Shown: in pieces, positions 22,485 to 32,943 of the stretch | How positions within the stretch are numbered: the first letter of the stretch is position 1 | Layout: every line of letters begins with the position of its first letter | DNA from: Pristionchus mayeri | Taxonomy: Eukaryota > Nematoda > Chromadorea > Rhabditida > Neodiplogasteridae | NCBI GenBank assembly: GCA_036245805.1 | Contig: BTRK01000003.1 | Coordinates: 40,007,215-40,071,214, forward strand | Direction of reading: 5' to 3' | DNA length: 64,000 bases | The notes under the pieces: generated by a model | The model's database searches: none | The model's input: the letters and a program-made list of their open reading frames with translations, nothing else | Told to the model about the DNA's origin: nothing | Translations under genes and position numbers: made by a program

Positions 22485-23616
22485 TATAAGAGAGACTTTT
22501 TGAGTCAGTGAACATATTTGTGAACAGCCTTGGCAAAGTGCAAAAAATCGAAATCGCCCTAAATGCGCCCACGTGTAGTACTTAATGAGACTAGCTCACC
22601 CACCACTTATGGAGTGATCTAGGTCGCCGTTAATAAGGATTAAGCACGTTACCGTAATCAGACGAAGTTTCGATTTCGCTATTGATCTTAACGGCACATA
22701 TATCAAAAGACCCGCCGTTGCCTGCTTATCAACCATCCAAGGTTTCATCCTAATTAAATTTAAGAACTTCGAAAAAAAATCGAAAAATCGATTATTTTTT
22801 TCTATTTTGAATTGTATCTTGTTCCGATGGGTGGGTAGCGAGGTTTTTTATTCTTTTATTTTGTAGGGCCGTCAACTGGCTGTCCATACTAAACGTACAA
22901 TCAAAATAAACAAATAGGTTTTTGAGAAAAAGTGAAAAATTGGTCGTCATTTTGAAATAAAATCAGTTCGTAATACTGAAAAGCTACCGTACTCAAAACT
23001 TTGGTCAAGCGCCTCACTAAACATATTGAGAAACCAAATTTCACATGCAATCGTGTTGCGCCGCAGGGACGATGCAGAACACCCCTTCAGATCCCCGCTT
23101 TCCTTGATTTCGAAAATTGTGTACGGTAGCTTTTCAGTATTACGAACTCATTTTATTTCAAATTGTTGACCAATTTTTGTCTTTTTCTCAAAAACCAATT
23201 TTTTGATTTTGTTTGTATGTTCAGTATGGACAGTCTGTAGACGGACCTACAAAATAATGGAATAAAAAACCTCGCTACCCACCCATCAGAAAACGATTCA
23301 ATTCAAAATAGGAAAAAAAATTCGTTTTTCGATTTTTTTCGAAGGACTTAAATTCAATTAGGATGAAACATTGGATGGTTGATAAGCAGGCAACGGCGGA
23401 TCTTTTGATATATGTGCCGTTCTGATCAATAGCGAAATCGAAACTTCGTCTGATTACGGTAACGTGCGTAATCCTTATTAACGGCGACCTAGATCACTCC
23501 ATAAGTGGTGGGTGAGCTAGTCTCATTGAGTACTACACGTGGGCACATTTAGGGCGACTTCGATTTTTTGCACTTTGCCAAGCATATGTTCACTGAGTCG
23601 AAAAGTCTCTCATAAT
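22485..23616. repeat. 1.1-kb palindromic (foldback) element
   Basis: The arms are about 500 bp. TAAGAGAGACTTTT at the left is answered by AAAAGTCTCTCATAATT at the right. CTCACCCACCACTTATGG, CGAAGTTTCGATTTCGCTAT and TACCCACCCATC all occur in both orientations. The centre lies near 23050. The arms differ by scattered substitutions, so the element is old. A related arm opens the window (1-342). Confidence 0.9.
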
Positions 23617-23699
23617 TATTCATACTTTTATACGCCCGCAACATAAAATCCGTTTTTTTAAAAATAATTTGTTTGTTTTCAACAACGATGGCGCAGCGT

Positions 23700-23849
23700 A
23701 TAATCGCTGTAATGCAACAAGTCCAGCTTACGAGTACCAACTGCAACACCAGACCAACTAGATGGGCGCTAGTGAAAACAATATCTCAAATAGAACTGGT
23801 ATTTTCTTACAACTTACAATCAACTTTCCAAGCATACCCAATCCTTAAC
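23700..23849 (+). repeat. Dispersed repeat R1, second copy
   Basis: Same sequence as 17345-17500 (TAGATGGGCGCTA, ATATCTCAAAT, CCAAGCATACCCAATCC). It is interrupted at its 3' end by the MITE at 23850. Confidence 0.7.
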
Positions 23850-24025
23850 GGCACTACGCCGGATGGGAACCGTCGGATGAGAACCAAAAAATGGACCCTT
23901 CTGTAGAAGTTTCACAGAAGCATTTTTGACACTTTTGGAACCTACTGTGAACATCCTGATGAAGGGTACTTTTTTGGTTCCCATCCGGTGGGTTCTCATC
24001 CGACGGTTCTCATCCGACCTAGTGT
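23850..24025. mobile_element. MITE with 9-bp target-site duplication
   Basis: ATCCTTAAC occurs at 23841-23849 and again at 24026-24034. Between them the ends are imperfect inverted repeats built from CGGATGAGAACCGTCGGATG units (left CACTACGCCGGATGGGAACC, right the complement of CACTAGGTCGGATGAGAACC). A 9-bp duplication is typical of Mutator-like elements. The insertion sits in repeat R1, whose uninterrupted version is at 17.34-17.50 kb. Confidence 0.75.
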
Positions 24026-24034
24026 CATCCTTAA

Positions 24035-24950
24035 CTTACCCTGTTTATCTCAAAACGTCGTTAATCGAAGACTCGTCATTCTTTGCATCCTCCAGGCAAA
24101 TGCGGCTTGAGCAGTGATTTATCATCGGAACCTGAAAAAAACGCTTTCCACTTTTTTTCTGCTTTTTGCCATTGCTGTACCAATCAGTTCCATGGTCGAA
24201 TGCCAATTTGATCTCGTTTTAAAGTGTGATTTCTACGTTTCCAGGCATTTTTATTACATTGCTCATTCAGCTGATTCAATGCACCTTTGACTTGATATTG
24301 TAATAATCCAAAATTCAAAATGTCGATGGAAATATCGAACAAGAAGCAGGTCAGAGATCAAAGATTCCCTATTCCACACCTCGATTCCTTCGTGCATGGC
24401 GGTTAGGTTGATACAATGTTTCGCCAGCCGCTTCTAACAATTGCTCCCTGGAGGGACCAAACATCAAATGCAGACTAGAATTTACTGCAGAAAAATTCCT
24501 GCACAGATCATAATCAGTTCATGCAATGTACATTTTTGAAGGGTGAAAAGGGTGATCAATTTGTAGAGCCTTTTGCTTTGTATCATTTGTTTGAGAGTGT
24601 TGAATACGTTCGCCATTCGCGACGTATTGGATTGAATGATGTTTGTTTTAATTGCTTAAAATCACAGGGGGCAAATGACTACCAAACTCGAGGCAATCAA
24701 ACCAAGATAGACCACGGATGCAACATGAATTCAGTTGTCACAGAAAAAATGTGAGAGCGAATCTTTAGATAAGAGTGTTATAGTGCAATATCTCATAGAT
24801 TATTTTGTTAGTCTAATAAAGCGGATGCGAAATACCTACTAGCAAGATTCCTTTTTAAAATATTTAGTTAATTCGACCTTGCCGCTCACACCTGAAAAGT
24901 TGCGTTTCACACTCAAGCCATTGCTATCCCGAGATTTCGAATATCAATGT
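24035..24950. other. Spacer, nothing recognised
   Basis: No gene, repeat arm or NHL exon that I can defend in this stretch. Confidence 0.3.
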
Positions 24951-26500
24951 AATCGTGTCTCTAATGATCAAATACAATAGATCTCACTCATATCGATTCC
25001 TCATTCGGACACAACCTCTGTGAGTTTGATTAGACGGATGAAGTTGCCCGTCGCGACGAACAACTGCGAATTACAGAGATCAAAGATCAGAATGAGCTCG
25101 GGTAACTAAGTTTGTCTTTTTGATAACAAAAGAAGGTCACCAACCAAAGCGAATTGGCCTTTCCTAATTACACCTATCTATTGCAACTAGAAATCGCCTT
25201 CAACCTTTCTTTGTAAAAAATAACTAAGCATAATTTAGATGCGGCGTTATTCCCGCCTTCTTAATCAATCATCTATAATGAAATTATGATAGGATCAATT
25301 AGTGCTCGAGCGACATATACTGCAGTTCCGGCACTTCTTGGGTAATTTGCCCCGTTTTCCATCTCTCCCCTCGACATGCGCAACCTATTCATCGTCGTTA
25401 CTGGAGGACAGGGAAATAAATAACTCGGAAAATCGATAGATTATACCTAGAACGGAGGAGGGTTGATAAGGTGGGCCAATTATCTAAGAATTGCCGCAGT
25501 TCCTAATTATCGCAGGCGCGCTTCCACGCACCTGGCAAGTGCACGTTTTACACAAAACTCATCACTGTCATTACTAACACCCATCAGTGCAGTCGATTGT
25601 CATATGAGTAAAACATAAATTATTATTTGCAACGCTGATGAGACATTTGGAACAATCAAGTCGAATAACGACGCCTCGAACAAAAACATTTTTTTTGAAT
25701 AAGGACGTTTCACACAATTCTTTTGGAATACCTAAACACCTAATCCGCAAAAAACCTTCTCTACCCCGCTCCCTAGCTCGTCTCATCTGCGCTATTAATT
25801 TGATAAAAAATGTTCTCCTGAGAAAAAAAAGAAGAAAAAAAATAAAATCTCTTAAATAGTCCACACCTGGTGACAAATCGTTCATTGGATACCGTAGCCT
25901 CATGTACCGTACCTTACTGATGTCGAGAGTGTAGATGACACTCGACTGGTCAACAATCATAGGGTGGCCTGTGGGAGTAGACTTTGCCACCCACAGCTGG
26001 AGAGTCAATGTTGCAACTTCGAATGATTACTCGTTTGCGCGTTTGTCCATTAATTCATGCATCAAGTTGAGCTTAAAATAAAACTTTAAAAAAAAGATGT
26101 TCGATTTTATGGAAATAGCGAGTCGAGAGCAAAGATTCCTCCTTCTCAACTCGAATACTCTCTTGGACACGGCTGCAGTGAGATTGATACGGTCGTTGAA
26201 CTTACCCGTCGCTATGAATAACTGTGCATTGCAGAGATCAATGATCGGTGACTGTGATGACTGTAAAGCACTAAATATTAGTAATTATCAGTTCATTGAT
26301 CATGTACAGTTACGTGCCTGATCATTTTTTTATAATATTCAAGTACCCGAAATCATTGCGAAGCGATATTTTCTTATTACATCTATCTATTGCAACTTGA
26401 AACCGTCAAGCAAGCTTATTGTTAAACCTTTTTCAACCGGGCATCAACATTACATGACTGTAATGAGACATTTCGGTATTACACTCGTAAATAGCAATTG
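24951..26500 (-). pseudogene. Reverse-strand NHL-family fragments (A, K, A)
   Basis: Reading the minus strand from 26500: the conserved pre-A block (CAATTGCTATTTACGAG..., TTCAAGTTGCAATAGATAG), exon A at about 26205-26120 reading QLFIATGKFNDRINLTAAVS, exon K at 26008-25913 reading LTLQLWVAKSTPTGHPMIV then DQSSVIYTLDISK with a GTACGG donor, and a second exon A at about 25070-24985 reading QLFVATGNFIRLIKLTEVV. Exon K is fully open here. The arrangement A-K-A shows that units are rearranged, not simply tandem. Confidence 0.6.
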
Positions 26501-26517
26501 ACAATCATATAAAACTA

Positions 26518-26745
26518 TTAGGTTGGTCGGAAAGTCTTTGTGTATTTTTCAAAACTTTATTTCTTGGGGAAGGGAAAAGCATACGTTCAATTATACTTGT
26601 CCTCATAACAACATAGGCCAGGTCTGCGAAAAGCCAGTAATCAGACGAGGCCATGCCAGGAGAATACGGGGGTGAGGGCGAACTATACATCCATATCCAG
26701 CCAATTCCTGCTCGACTTGATTTGAGACCTGGGGACGGGGTCATT
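26518..26745 (-). pseudogene. Mariner transposase C-terminal fragment
   Basis: On the minus strand the reading includes SPSPPYSPGMASSDYWLFAD, the degenerate form of the mariner box PHPPYSPDLAPSDY. It leads to a TTAGGTTGGTCGGAAAG end that is flanked by TA at 26516. Only the last fifth of a mariner is present. The other end is lost near 26750-26800. Confidence 0.8.
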
Positions 26746-27010
26746 TTTCTAATTATACTCTTTCTTGTCCTTCAGCATTGAACGATCGACTTCAAACTTC
26801 AAAATATGTAGACATGTGACGTACTTGGTCCCGGTAATTGCCATGCCCTCAGGGAGTTGCTCCGATTAGATCATTCCATCCGCTCCACACCACATTGTCA
26901 GCTTGTTTTTCTTGTGGTGCATGTCAAGTTTGGGGAACACGCATTATGGAGAACTTCGATTTTTCGAACTTTGTCAAGCATAGCTCCAATGACTCAGATA
27001 GTATCTCATA
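26746..27010. repeat. Flank of the Tc1-like transposon (older repeat)
   Basis: The part from about 26930 (ATTATGGAGAACTTCGATTTTTCGAACTTTGTCAAGCATA, read in pieces) is a cousin of 31920-32015 and of the palindrome arms at 22.5 and 23.5 kb. The 4.7-kb transposon therefore inserted into an older repeat. Confidence 0.5.
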
Positions 27011-27012
27011 TA

Positions 27013-27803
27013 CAGTCCGGTCAGATCCCTACATGAAAACGGGACACCCCGGGTGTCCCCGGGTGTCCCCCCGTGTCCCCCCGCCATTTTTCGGCTCGGG
27101 CAGAGAAAGAACTAATTCGAATTTTCGGTTTTCAGACGCAGGGGGTCCTTCCCGATCGATTGGCATACAATTCATAAATTCATAAATTTGTTATTTATCG
27201 TAATTTAATTTTGAAACTAAAGATAATTAATTTGACACACCCGGAACTACAGTAGTTAATTTGATATTCACCGGTCCGGCTCTGAGACTCGATTTCTGCG
27301 AGCTTGCAGTTTGCTGCCACGTTTTCGTTCGTTTTTTCTTTCAAATTAGCTAATTTTGTATTTCAAAACCTTCGCCTGATTGAATACGTTGATTCTAGAG
27401 CGGTTACAGCCTCTCGTCGATTATCGGTAGCCCTGTTTTGGAAATGCTTGATTTTCTGCTCATTTTCTATGGATTCTAGTCACTTCTCCTTCGATTTTAG
27501 AGCTTCTTTTGTTATAAATTTAGGCTTATTATTGTTTCTGCAGGTCGCCCTTACTGCGACACGCCGCTGGAGTCTGGGGCGTCATGAGCGACTCTTCTCT
27601 GCTAGTCAGGTCCGACTTTTTTCCATTTTCTTTTCTATTTTCTATGCGGTGTCGACTTGTGGTTTCCTTTTTTAAGGACCTCTGCTTGCATCACAAGGGA
27701 AGGAACAAGAATTTATATACAACGATGCATCAACGGAAACTTCTTAACGGTCAGGTATTTTTGTATTTACAAAGTGATGGGGTAAACTTCTGATTTAGGC
27801 TAG
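27013..27803 (+). repeat. Left 791-bp terminal inverted repeat
   Basis: Near the tip it contains repeated GGACACCCGGGG/CCCCGGGTGTCC modules (27042-27090), which are good candidates for subterminal transposase sites. A 123-codon frame inside (27304-27675) is present identically in both arms. It looks hydrophobic and non-descript, and I do not call it a gene. Confidence 0.9.
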
Positions 27804-27823
27804 TATCAACAACAAATTAATAG

Positions 27824-29208
27824 CTACTGGAGGTTATGATCTTTCCATTTATCTACAATGGGGCCTCCACCGCACCCATAAACTAACTGAACATTCTCTT
27901 TTACGTGATTAATATATTTGATGCATTTCTCCTTAGTCAGTTGGAACTCCCAGTAGTGAAGGATGGCTTCCTTTAGCTCCTCTAGAGTAGTTGGCTTGCG
28001 GTTGATTCGAATCCACTCCTTCATGTCCCTCCATACAAACTCGATTGGGTTTATGTCGGGGGAGGAAGGAGGCCACGGGGACACGGTGACTTCCCACTCA
28101 TCCATTTTCTTCATGGTCGATCGGGCGGTGTGCGCCGAAGCGCCATCCTGCTGGAAGATGGCTGCACCACGACCGATCCATCCATCGAGGAAGGGAAGAA
28201 GGTATTCCTCGAGAATTCCTTGATACGCCTCTGCTCCGAGAGTCTCTCCTTGATTTAGGAAACAAAGCGGTCCATGACCATCGAACGTAATTGCGGCCCA
28301 AACTTGGACCTGAACGACAACCTTGCTTTTGTCATGAGAACTAAAATACCTTAACTGGGAATTTTTTGGTCATCTGAAATCGGTCCTTATCGTAGTCACT
28401 TTCAACAGTGACCCATCCTGCGTTACCGCCTAGCTGAACGATAGACTCATCCGACCAAACCTGAAGTCACCGAATCAATTCTCAACCATTGCTAATTATT
28501 TATTACCCAATGTTGAAACGTTTCTTCATTATGCACCAGATCAAAAACGAAATTAAATCTCTTCATCCTTTGGGTTGGATTGATAAACGGAACCTTGCTG
28601 AAATAGCTCACTTAAATTGCGTAGAATATTTATAAAACGCACATGATAGGAACAGTTTTAAGATGCATCATTTTTTTCAGTTCTCGGACGATTCCTCTCT
28701 TCACGGCGACGCCGAATCGAGAAGATAGAAGGGAGACAATCTATTTGAGTCATTTATTTGTGTTGCGAGCCACTATTTTCTGTTGAAATAGTCCGATATC
28801 TTGAATAATTTACTCTTTTTTTCACTTGTTCAAGATACTTCTTTCGAGAAAATAGTGGCTTAATCTTTGCGAATTGTAAAATATTTCCACCATTTGTTCG
28901 GAGCGCCTCTTGTCCTCCATGTACAATGTTTTGACCATTACTCCAACATCTTGTGTTGTGTCTCCGAGAACGTAGGAACTGTTTAGCAAAAGTTTTAGGT
29001 AATAGTGATCGTGTAGGAACTAAATTGTGTACCTATACTTTTTCTCCGCAATTGTCTTCTCGAGCTCCTTGTAGTATTTTAGCACGGATGGATAAGACAC
29101 ATTAATTTTATTCATATTTCTCAAATGGATAAAGGCTTGATGTGCGGATTGGCCTAGATTTTTCTGCAGTCGAAGCTCTACCTGAGCATGCTCAGAGAGT
29201 CGTCATCT
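27824..29208 (-). pseudogene. Tc1-like DD34E transposase, spliced, one frameshift
   Basis: Minus-strand exons as I read them: about 29208-29033 (helix-turn-helix-like, RLSEHAQVELRLQKNLGQS), 28978-28826 (phase uncertain), 28740-28643 (SSRFGVAVKRGIVRELKKM), 28597-28507 (KVPFINPTQRMKRFNFVF), 28460-28350 (VWSDESIVQLGG, first catalytic Asp), and 28310-27824 (VQVWAAITFDGHGPL, IFQQDGASAHTA, WPPSSPDINPIEFVW). Spacing from the second Asp to Glu is 34. Phases agree across the last four junctions. A run of four T at about 28258-28261 shifts the frame after GPLCF, and one base fewer would restore NQGETLGAEAY. With near-identical TIRs this could be a fresh mutation or a homopolymer sequencing error. The protein would cut and join the element ends. 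Confidence 0.8.
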
Positions 29209-29461
29209 GAAAGTGAATAAAGCAAGTGAAAATAGGGAAAACGGATTACCATCACGGTGCGATGGCTGCGATGAAAATCAATGAAAATATAAAGAGAACA
29301 AAAGCATGAGATGCTACGCACTTATTCCGCAGATATTTCACAATTCAGACCACACACGGTGCAGTTTTTTTATTTTGTTCAAATGTATTTTGCACAATTC
29401 GATCATGGTTGTTGTGAATCTGTTGCTCTTATTCCCGTTGATGTATTCCTTTATTCATCAG
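29209..29461. promoter_or_regulatory. Divergent intergenic region inside the transposon
   Basis: Transposase (minus) and accessory gene (plus) start from opposite sides of this short interval, so a shared bidirectional promoter is likely. I see no certain TATA box. A T-rich stretch precedes ATCAG|ATG at 29462, which could be a trans-splice or cis acceptor. Confidence 0.4.
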
Positions 29462-30769
29462 ATGGCATTCGTGTTGGGTAAATGTCTCACTGTCGAGAGA
29501 TTCGACATCTTTCCATCGAGAATGGTCACAAAGGGAAAGAAGAAGATGGAAGAGATCGTCACATACAGAATGGATGGGGGAGTGGAATTGGAGAGAGTCA
29601 TCTACCACATGGGAACAAAAGGGCAATGTAGAGGAGCCATGAAGAGAATCACCAATCGTTAGTTTGATCAAACCTCGATTAATCTTCCGGAATTTAGTTG
29701 CTGGAAATGAAGACGAAGAGGAGGATGAGGGTGACATTGACATGGAGATGGAGCAGATCGAGGAATACATGAAGATGGGAAGGGGAATGAGAGAGAAAAG
29801 TAAAGTCCACAGGAACATACCAACGGTGTTGCTTGCTCATAGGAGCACCATTCGAGCTGAGAGTGAAGGAAGAGCCATTGGACGAACAATCTTCGAGCAA
29901 GGCCACCGCTCGCATTCCTACTCGTCCCAGTATTTTACATTTCTACTCATAAATATCCGCTTACAGAGGGAATTCTAGATAAAAAGACTATCGCATCCAA
30001 TAGGAGGAATAGTGTGCCCCCTATGAAATTATCGGCACCAGCCCTTCCTACTCCAATCACACAACAGAGGTGAATCGGAAACAGTTAAGATAATTAATAA
30101 AAATAGCGTTTTATCCGCACCATAGTACAACACAGTCGATTGTAGAAAGGGATTCCTCCCTCACTTCTCCTCTCCTCTCTCTGTGGTCTCTCCGATCGTG
30201 CAGCCAACTGCAATTCCTTCCGCTTCGCATATTGAGGTTTATAAACCAATGAATAAGTTCAGGATATAAATTTAGCTACGGGATTTGCTCAATAAAGTGA
30301 TCAAGAAACAGGAGGACCAGGATCAATTGATGAAGACTATCTATGATAATATGGCAGTGAAGACACCGTCATCATGTAATCGTTTTAGAATCCAGATTCA
30401 TATGAATTGTAAAAGCTATCAAAACTATAGACAACGGACCTGAGTTCATGGCAGCAGAGGAAGTCAATCAATTGGCTGAGTCCAATCCCTCTGATTCCTC
30501 CTTCATTCGTGTCCTACTTGATACCGTTTGCCTTCCGAGTGAGACTGGAAAGAAGGTGCAGGAAAGGGATCGCATGAGGACTCGATTCGCTCAAGAAGTC
30601 GGCAGATTTGTCTTACATTTTTAGTTTACATTTTTAGCAATACCGTAAACTTCGCCATCCTACTAACCCGAGACAGTGCACTACCGACTGGAATAGATTC
30701 GTGTCCAGGTTCGTTATGCAGACTCAAAAGGTTATTACAAAAGAGGATGCTAAGGTACAACTACAATAA
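29462..30769 (+). CDS. Accessory gene of the Tc1-like element, possible BEN-domain-like protein
   Basis: A spliced gene, exons as I read them: 29462-29657 (starts MAFVLGKCLTVERFDIFPSR; lysine-rich KKGKKK-like patch), 29698 to about 29910 (acidic stretch EDEEEDEGDIDMEMEQIEEY), 29967-30069, about 30136-30231 (Pro/Ser-rich), 30276-30375 (LRDLLNKVIKKQEDQDQLMK, coiled), 30431-30609 (FMAAEEVNQLAES, SSFIRVLLDTV), and 30638-30769 (TTDWNRFVSRFVMQTQK). Phases match at the 29657/29698, 30375/30431 and 30609/30638 junctions. The 29910 and 30069 junctions are unresolved. The N-terminal FVL..LTVERFDIFPSRMV pattern and the helical C-terminus recall BEN-domain proteins (nuclear, DNA- or chromatin-binding), but I hold this weakly. 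It ends 158 bp before the right TIR. Confidence 0.55.
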
Positions 30770-30926
30770 TCTGACAAGAAGAGTTTAATCTTCAACATAC
30801 ACTTTCCCTCAAAACGAAGACTCTTCTAACAATTCAATGGTTAACGATGAATAACACGTTAACTCCATTTCTGAAGTTATTCCCCGTTAAATTATACAAA
30901 TTTACAATAATAGAAGTTCTTTGAAA

Positions 30927-31717
30927 CTAGCCTAAATCAGAAGTTTACCCCATCACTTTGTAAATACAAAAATACCTGACCGTTAAGAAGTTTCCGTTGA
31001 TGCATCGTTGTATATAAATTCTTGTTCCTTCCCTTGTGATGCAAGCAGAGGTCCTTAAAAAAGGAAACCACAAGTCGACACCGCATAGAAAATAGAAAAG
31101 AAAATGGAAAAAAGTCGGACCTGACTAGCAGAGAAGAGTCGCTCATGACGCCCCAGACTCCAGCGGCGTGTCGCAGTAAGGGCGACCTGCAGAAACAATA
31201 ATAAGCCTAAATTTATAACAAAAGAAGCTCTAAAATCGAAGGAAAAGTGACTAGAATCCATAGAAAATGAGCAGAAAATCAAGCATTTCCAAAACAGGGC
31301 TACCGATAATCGACGAGAGGCTGTAACCGCTCTAGAATCAACGTATTCAATCAGGCGAAGGTTTTGAAATACAAAATTAGCTAATTTGAAAGAAAAAACG
31401 AACGAAAACGTGGCAGCAAACTGCAAGCTCGCAGAAATCGAGTCTCAGAGCCGGACCGGTGAATATCAAATTAACTACTGTAGTTCCGGGTGTGTCAAAT
31501 TAATTATCTTTAGTTTCAAAATTAAATTACGATAAAAAACAAATTTATGAATTTATGAATTGTATGCCAATCGATCGGGAAGGACCCCCTGCGTCTGAAA
31601 ACCGAAAATTCGAATTAGTTCTTTCTCTGCCCGAGCCGAAAAATGGCGGGGGGACACGGGGGGACACCCGGGGACACCCGGGGTGTCCCGTTTTCATGTA
31701 GGGATCTGACCGGACTG
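30927..31717 (-). repeat. Right 791-bp terminal inverted repeat
   Basis: Mirror of 27013-27803 about coordinate 29365. A one-base difference is visible (GTTTTTTATCG here, read on the minus strand, versus GTTATTTATCG on the left). Confidence 0.9.
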
Positions 31718-31719
31718 TA

Positions 31720-32288
31720 TATTGCGCGATATATTTCCATTTTTCTGAAGGATTTGAAAACATTTCGCCATGAAATTTAGTGAGTATGATCACTTGAATT
31801 TTGCCCATTTTTCAAGATGCAATTCGTTCGAAACGGTTGCGAAAAATAAAATTTCGAAACACCTATTTTTCCTGGAAAGCGCTATCTGGATGACTCCGAA
31901 AGTGACCCACGTGCTATACTCACCGAGTACTATCCGTACACACATTATGGAGGAATTCGATTTTCCGAACTTTGCCAAGGGTCTTCACAAATATGTTCAC
32001 TCACTCAGATATTCTCTCATATGGAGTTTCTAAACGAGACCTAGCGCATTCGAAAGAGGAGAAAATTCTAAGAACTTCTGTTGTTTTAAAATTTGCGGAA
32101 CGCTCATGTGGAGCTCTGGGCAGTATGTGAATTTATGGGAGTTTAGGGACATAGAATCTAAAAAATGGCATGTTCCCCACTATGAGCCCACATCACCACA
32201 TGAACGTTCCGCAAATTTGAAAACAACGGAAGTTCTTAGAATTTTCTCCTCTTTCGAATGCGCTAGGTTTCGTTTAGAAACTCCATAT
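31720..32288. repeat. Older repeat with a 270-bp inverted repeat
   Basis: 32018-32288 is a hairpin: TATGGAGTTTCTAAACGAGAC at the left is answered by GTTTAGAAACTCCATA at the right. GCGGAACG.TCATGTGG and GAAAATTCTAAGAACTTC are also paired. The part before it (31920-32015) is related to 26930-27010 and to the palindrome ends at 22.5 and 23.6 kb. Confidence 0.75.
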
Positions 32289-32660
32289 ACATTGCGCGAC
32301 CTCTCCTTGTGAGTCTTGTCGCAGTGAGAGGCGGACACCCGTCAGTGGGGTCATATCGACCAGAGCAAGTAGATCGAAGTGAGCGAATCACTGAAATAAC
32401 TATTAATATCTGAGAGAGATTGTCGGTTTTCGAATAGTTGTTTGTATGCGGCAAAAAGTATCAACTCATTGGTGAAATGTGAGCGCGTACTAACGTATAC
32501 AAATTGTGAATCGCGAGAATGGCGGGGTAGTGTATTAATCCGAATCGTTATGCTGGATCATCTTAGATCGCCTCGATTCGGCGTGAGTTCGCCCTGCTGC
32601 TGACTGTGATTACGTCAGAAGGGGGAGAAATGGTCTGTTACATCGGGACAATGAATTGGG
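32289..32660 (+). pseudogene. NHL-family fragments (I, pre-C, C)
   Basis: Exon I is at about 32325-32370 (ACCCGTCAGTGGGGTCAT, TCGACCAGAGCAAGTA). The pre-C block follows at 32470-32535 (GTGAAATGTGAGCGCGTACTA, GAATCGCGAGAATGGCGGGG), and a frame-shifted exon C at 32565-32650 (TTCGGCGTGAGTTCGCCCTGC). The order I, pre-C, C matches 58.0-58.35 and 59.5-59.7 kb. The short tandem GGTAGGTAGGTAGG at 32705-32750 follows. Confidence 0.5.
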
Positions 32661-32943
32661 ATACGGCAGGATCTATGGTATTTTAATGGAAAAATCGGTG
32701 ATGGGCTAGGTAGGTAGGTAGGCGGGTTGGTAGCTAGATAGGTAGGTCCCTAGTATATTCTCCCTAGTATAAGAGCAGATGATAGAGACTAGAGTAATGC
32801 GAATGCCGTTGCCGCCGCTCTTATAAACACAATTATTCTTTCATCTGTGTTGCCTGGAATAAGTGTGAATCAAGGTGAGGGGAGCTTGTTTGATCTTTGA
32901 GATGACGTTTATATTCGACATTCGTACGGGAGAGTTCATTTTC

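Larger units (their letters stand above)
27013..31717. mobile_element. Tc1-like transposon with 791-bp TIRs and two divergent genes
   Basis: The element begins CAGTCCGGTCAGATCCC after TA (27011-27012) and ends GGGATCTGACCGGACTG before TA (31718-31719). It is 4,705 bp long. The terminal inverted repeats (27013-27803 and 30927-31717) mirror each other without indels. I saw only a single substitution in the stretches I compared, so the insertion is recent. Between them lie a spliced DD34E transposase on the minus strand and a separate spliced gene on the plus strand, divergently arranged around 29209-29461. Typical Tc1 elements are 1.6-2.5 kb with one gene, so the accessory gene and very long TIRs are unusual. 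Confidence 0.9.

Noticed and set aside
27304..27675. 123-codon frame in the Tc1-like TIR (repeated at 31055-31426)
   Set aside because: Identical in both arms because the arms are copies. Hydrophobic, no motif, splice-like TTTCTGCAG interrupts it. Could be leader sequence, but no protein is supported.
29429..29818. 129-codon minus-strand frame rich in Ser
   Set aside because: Antisense of the acidic accessory-gene exons; lacks splice continuity with the transposase.
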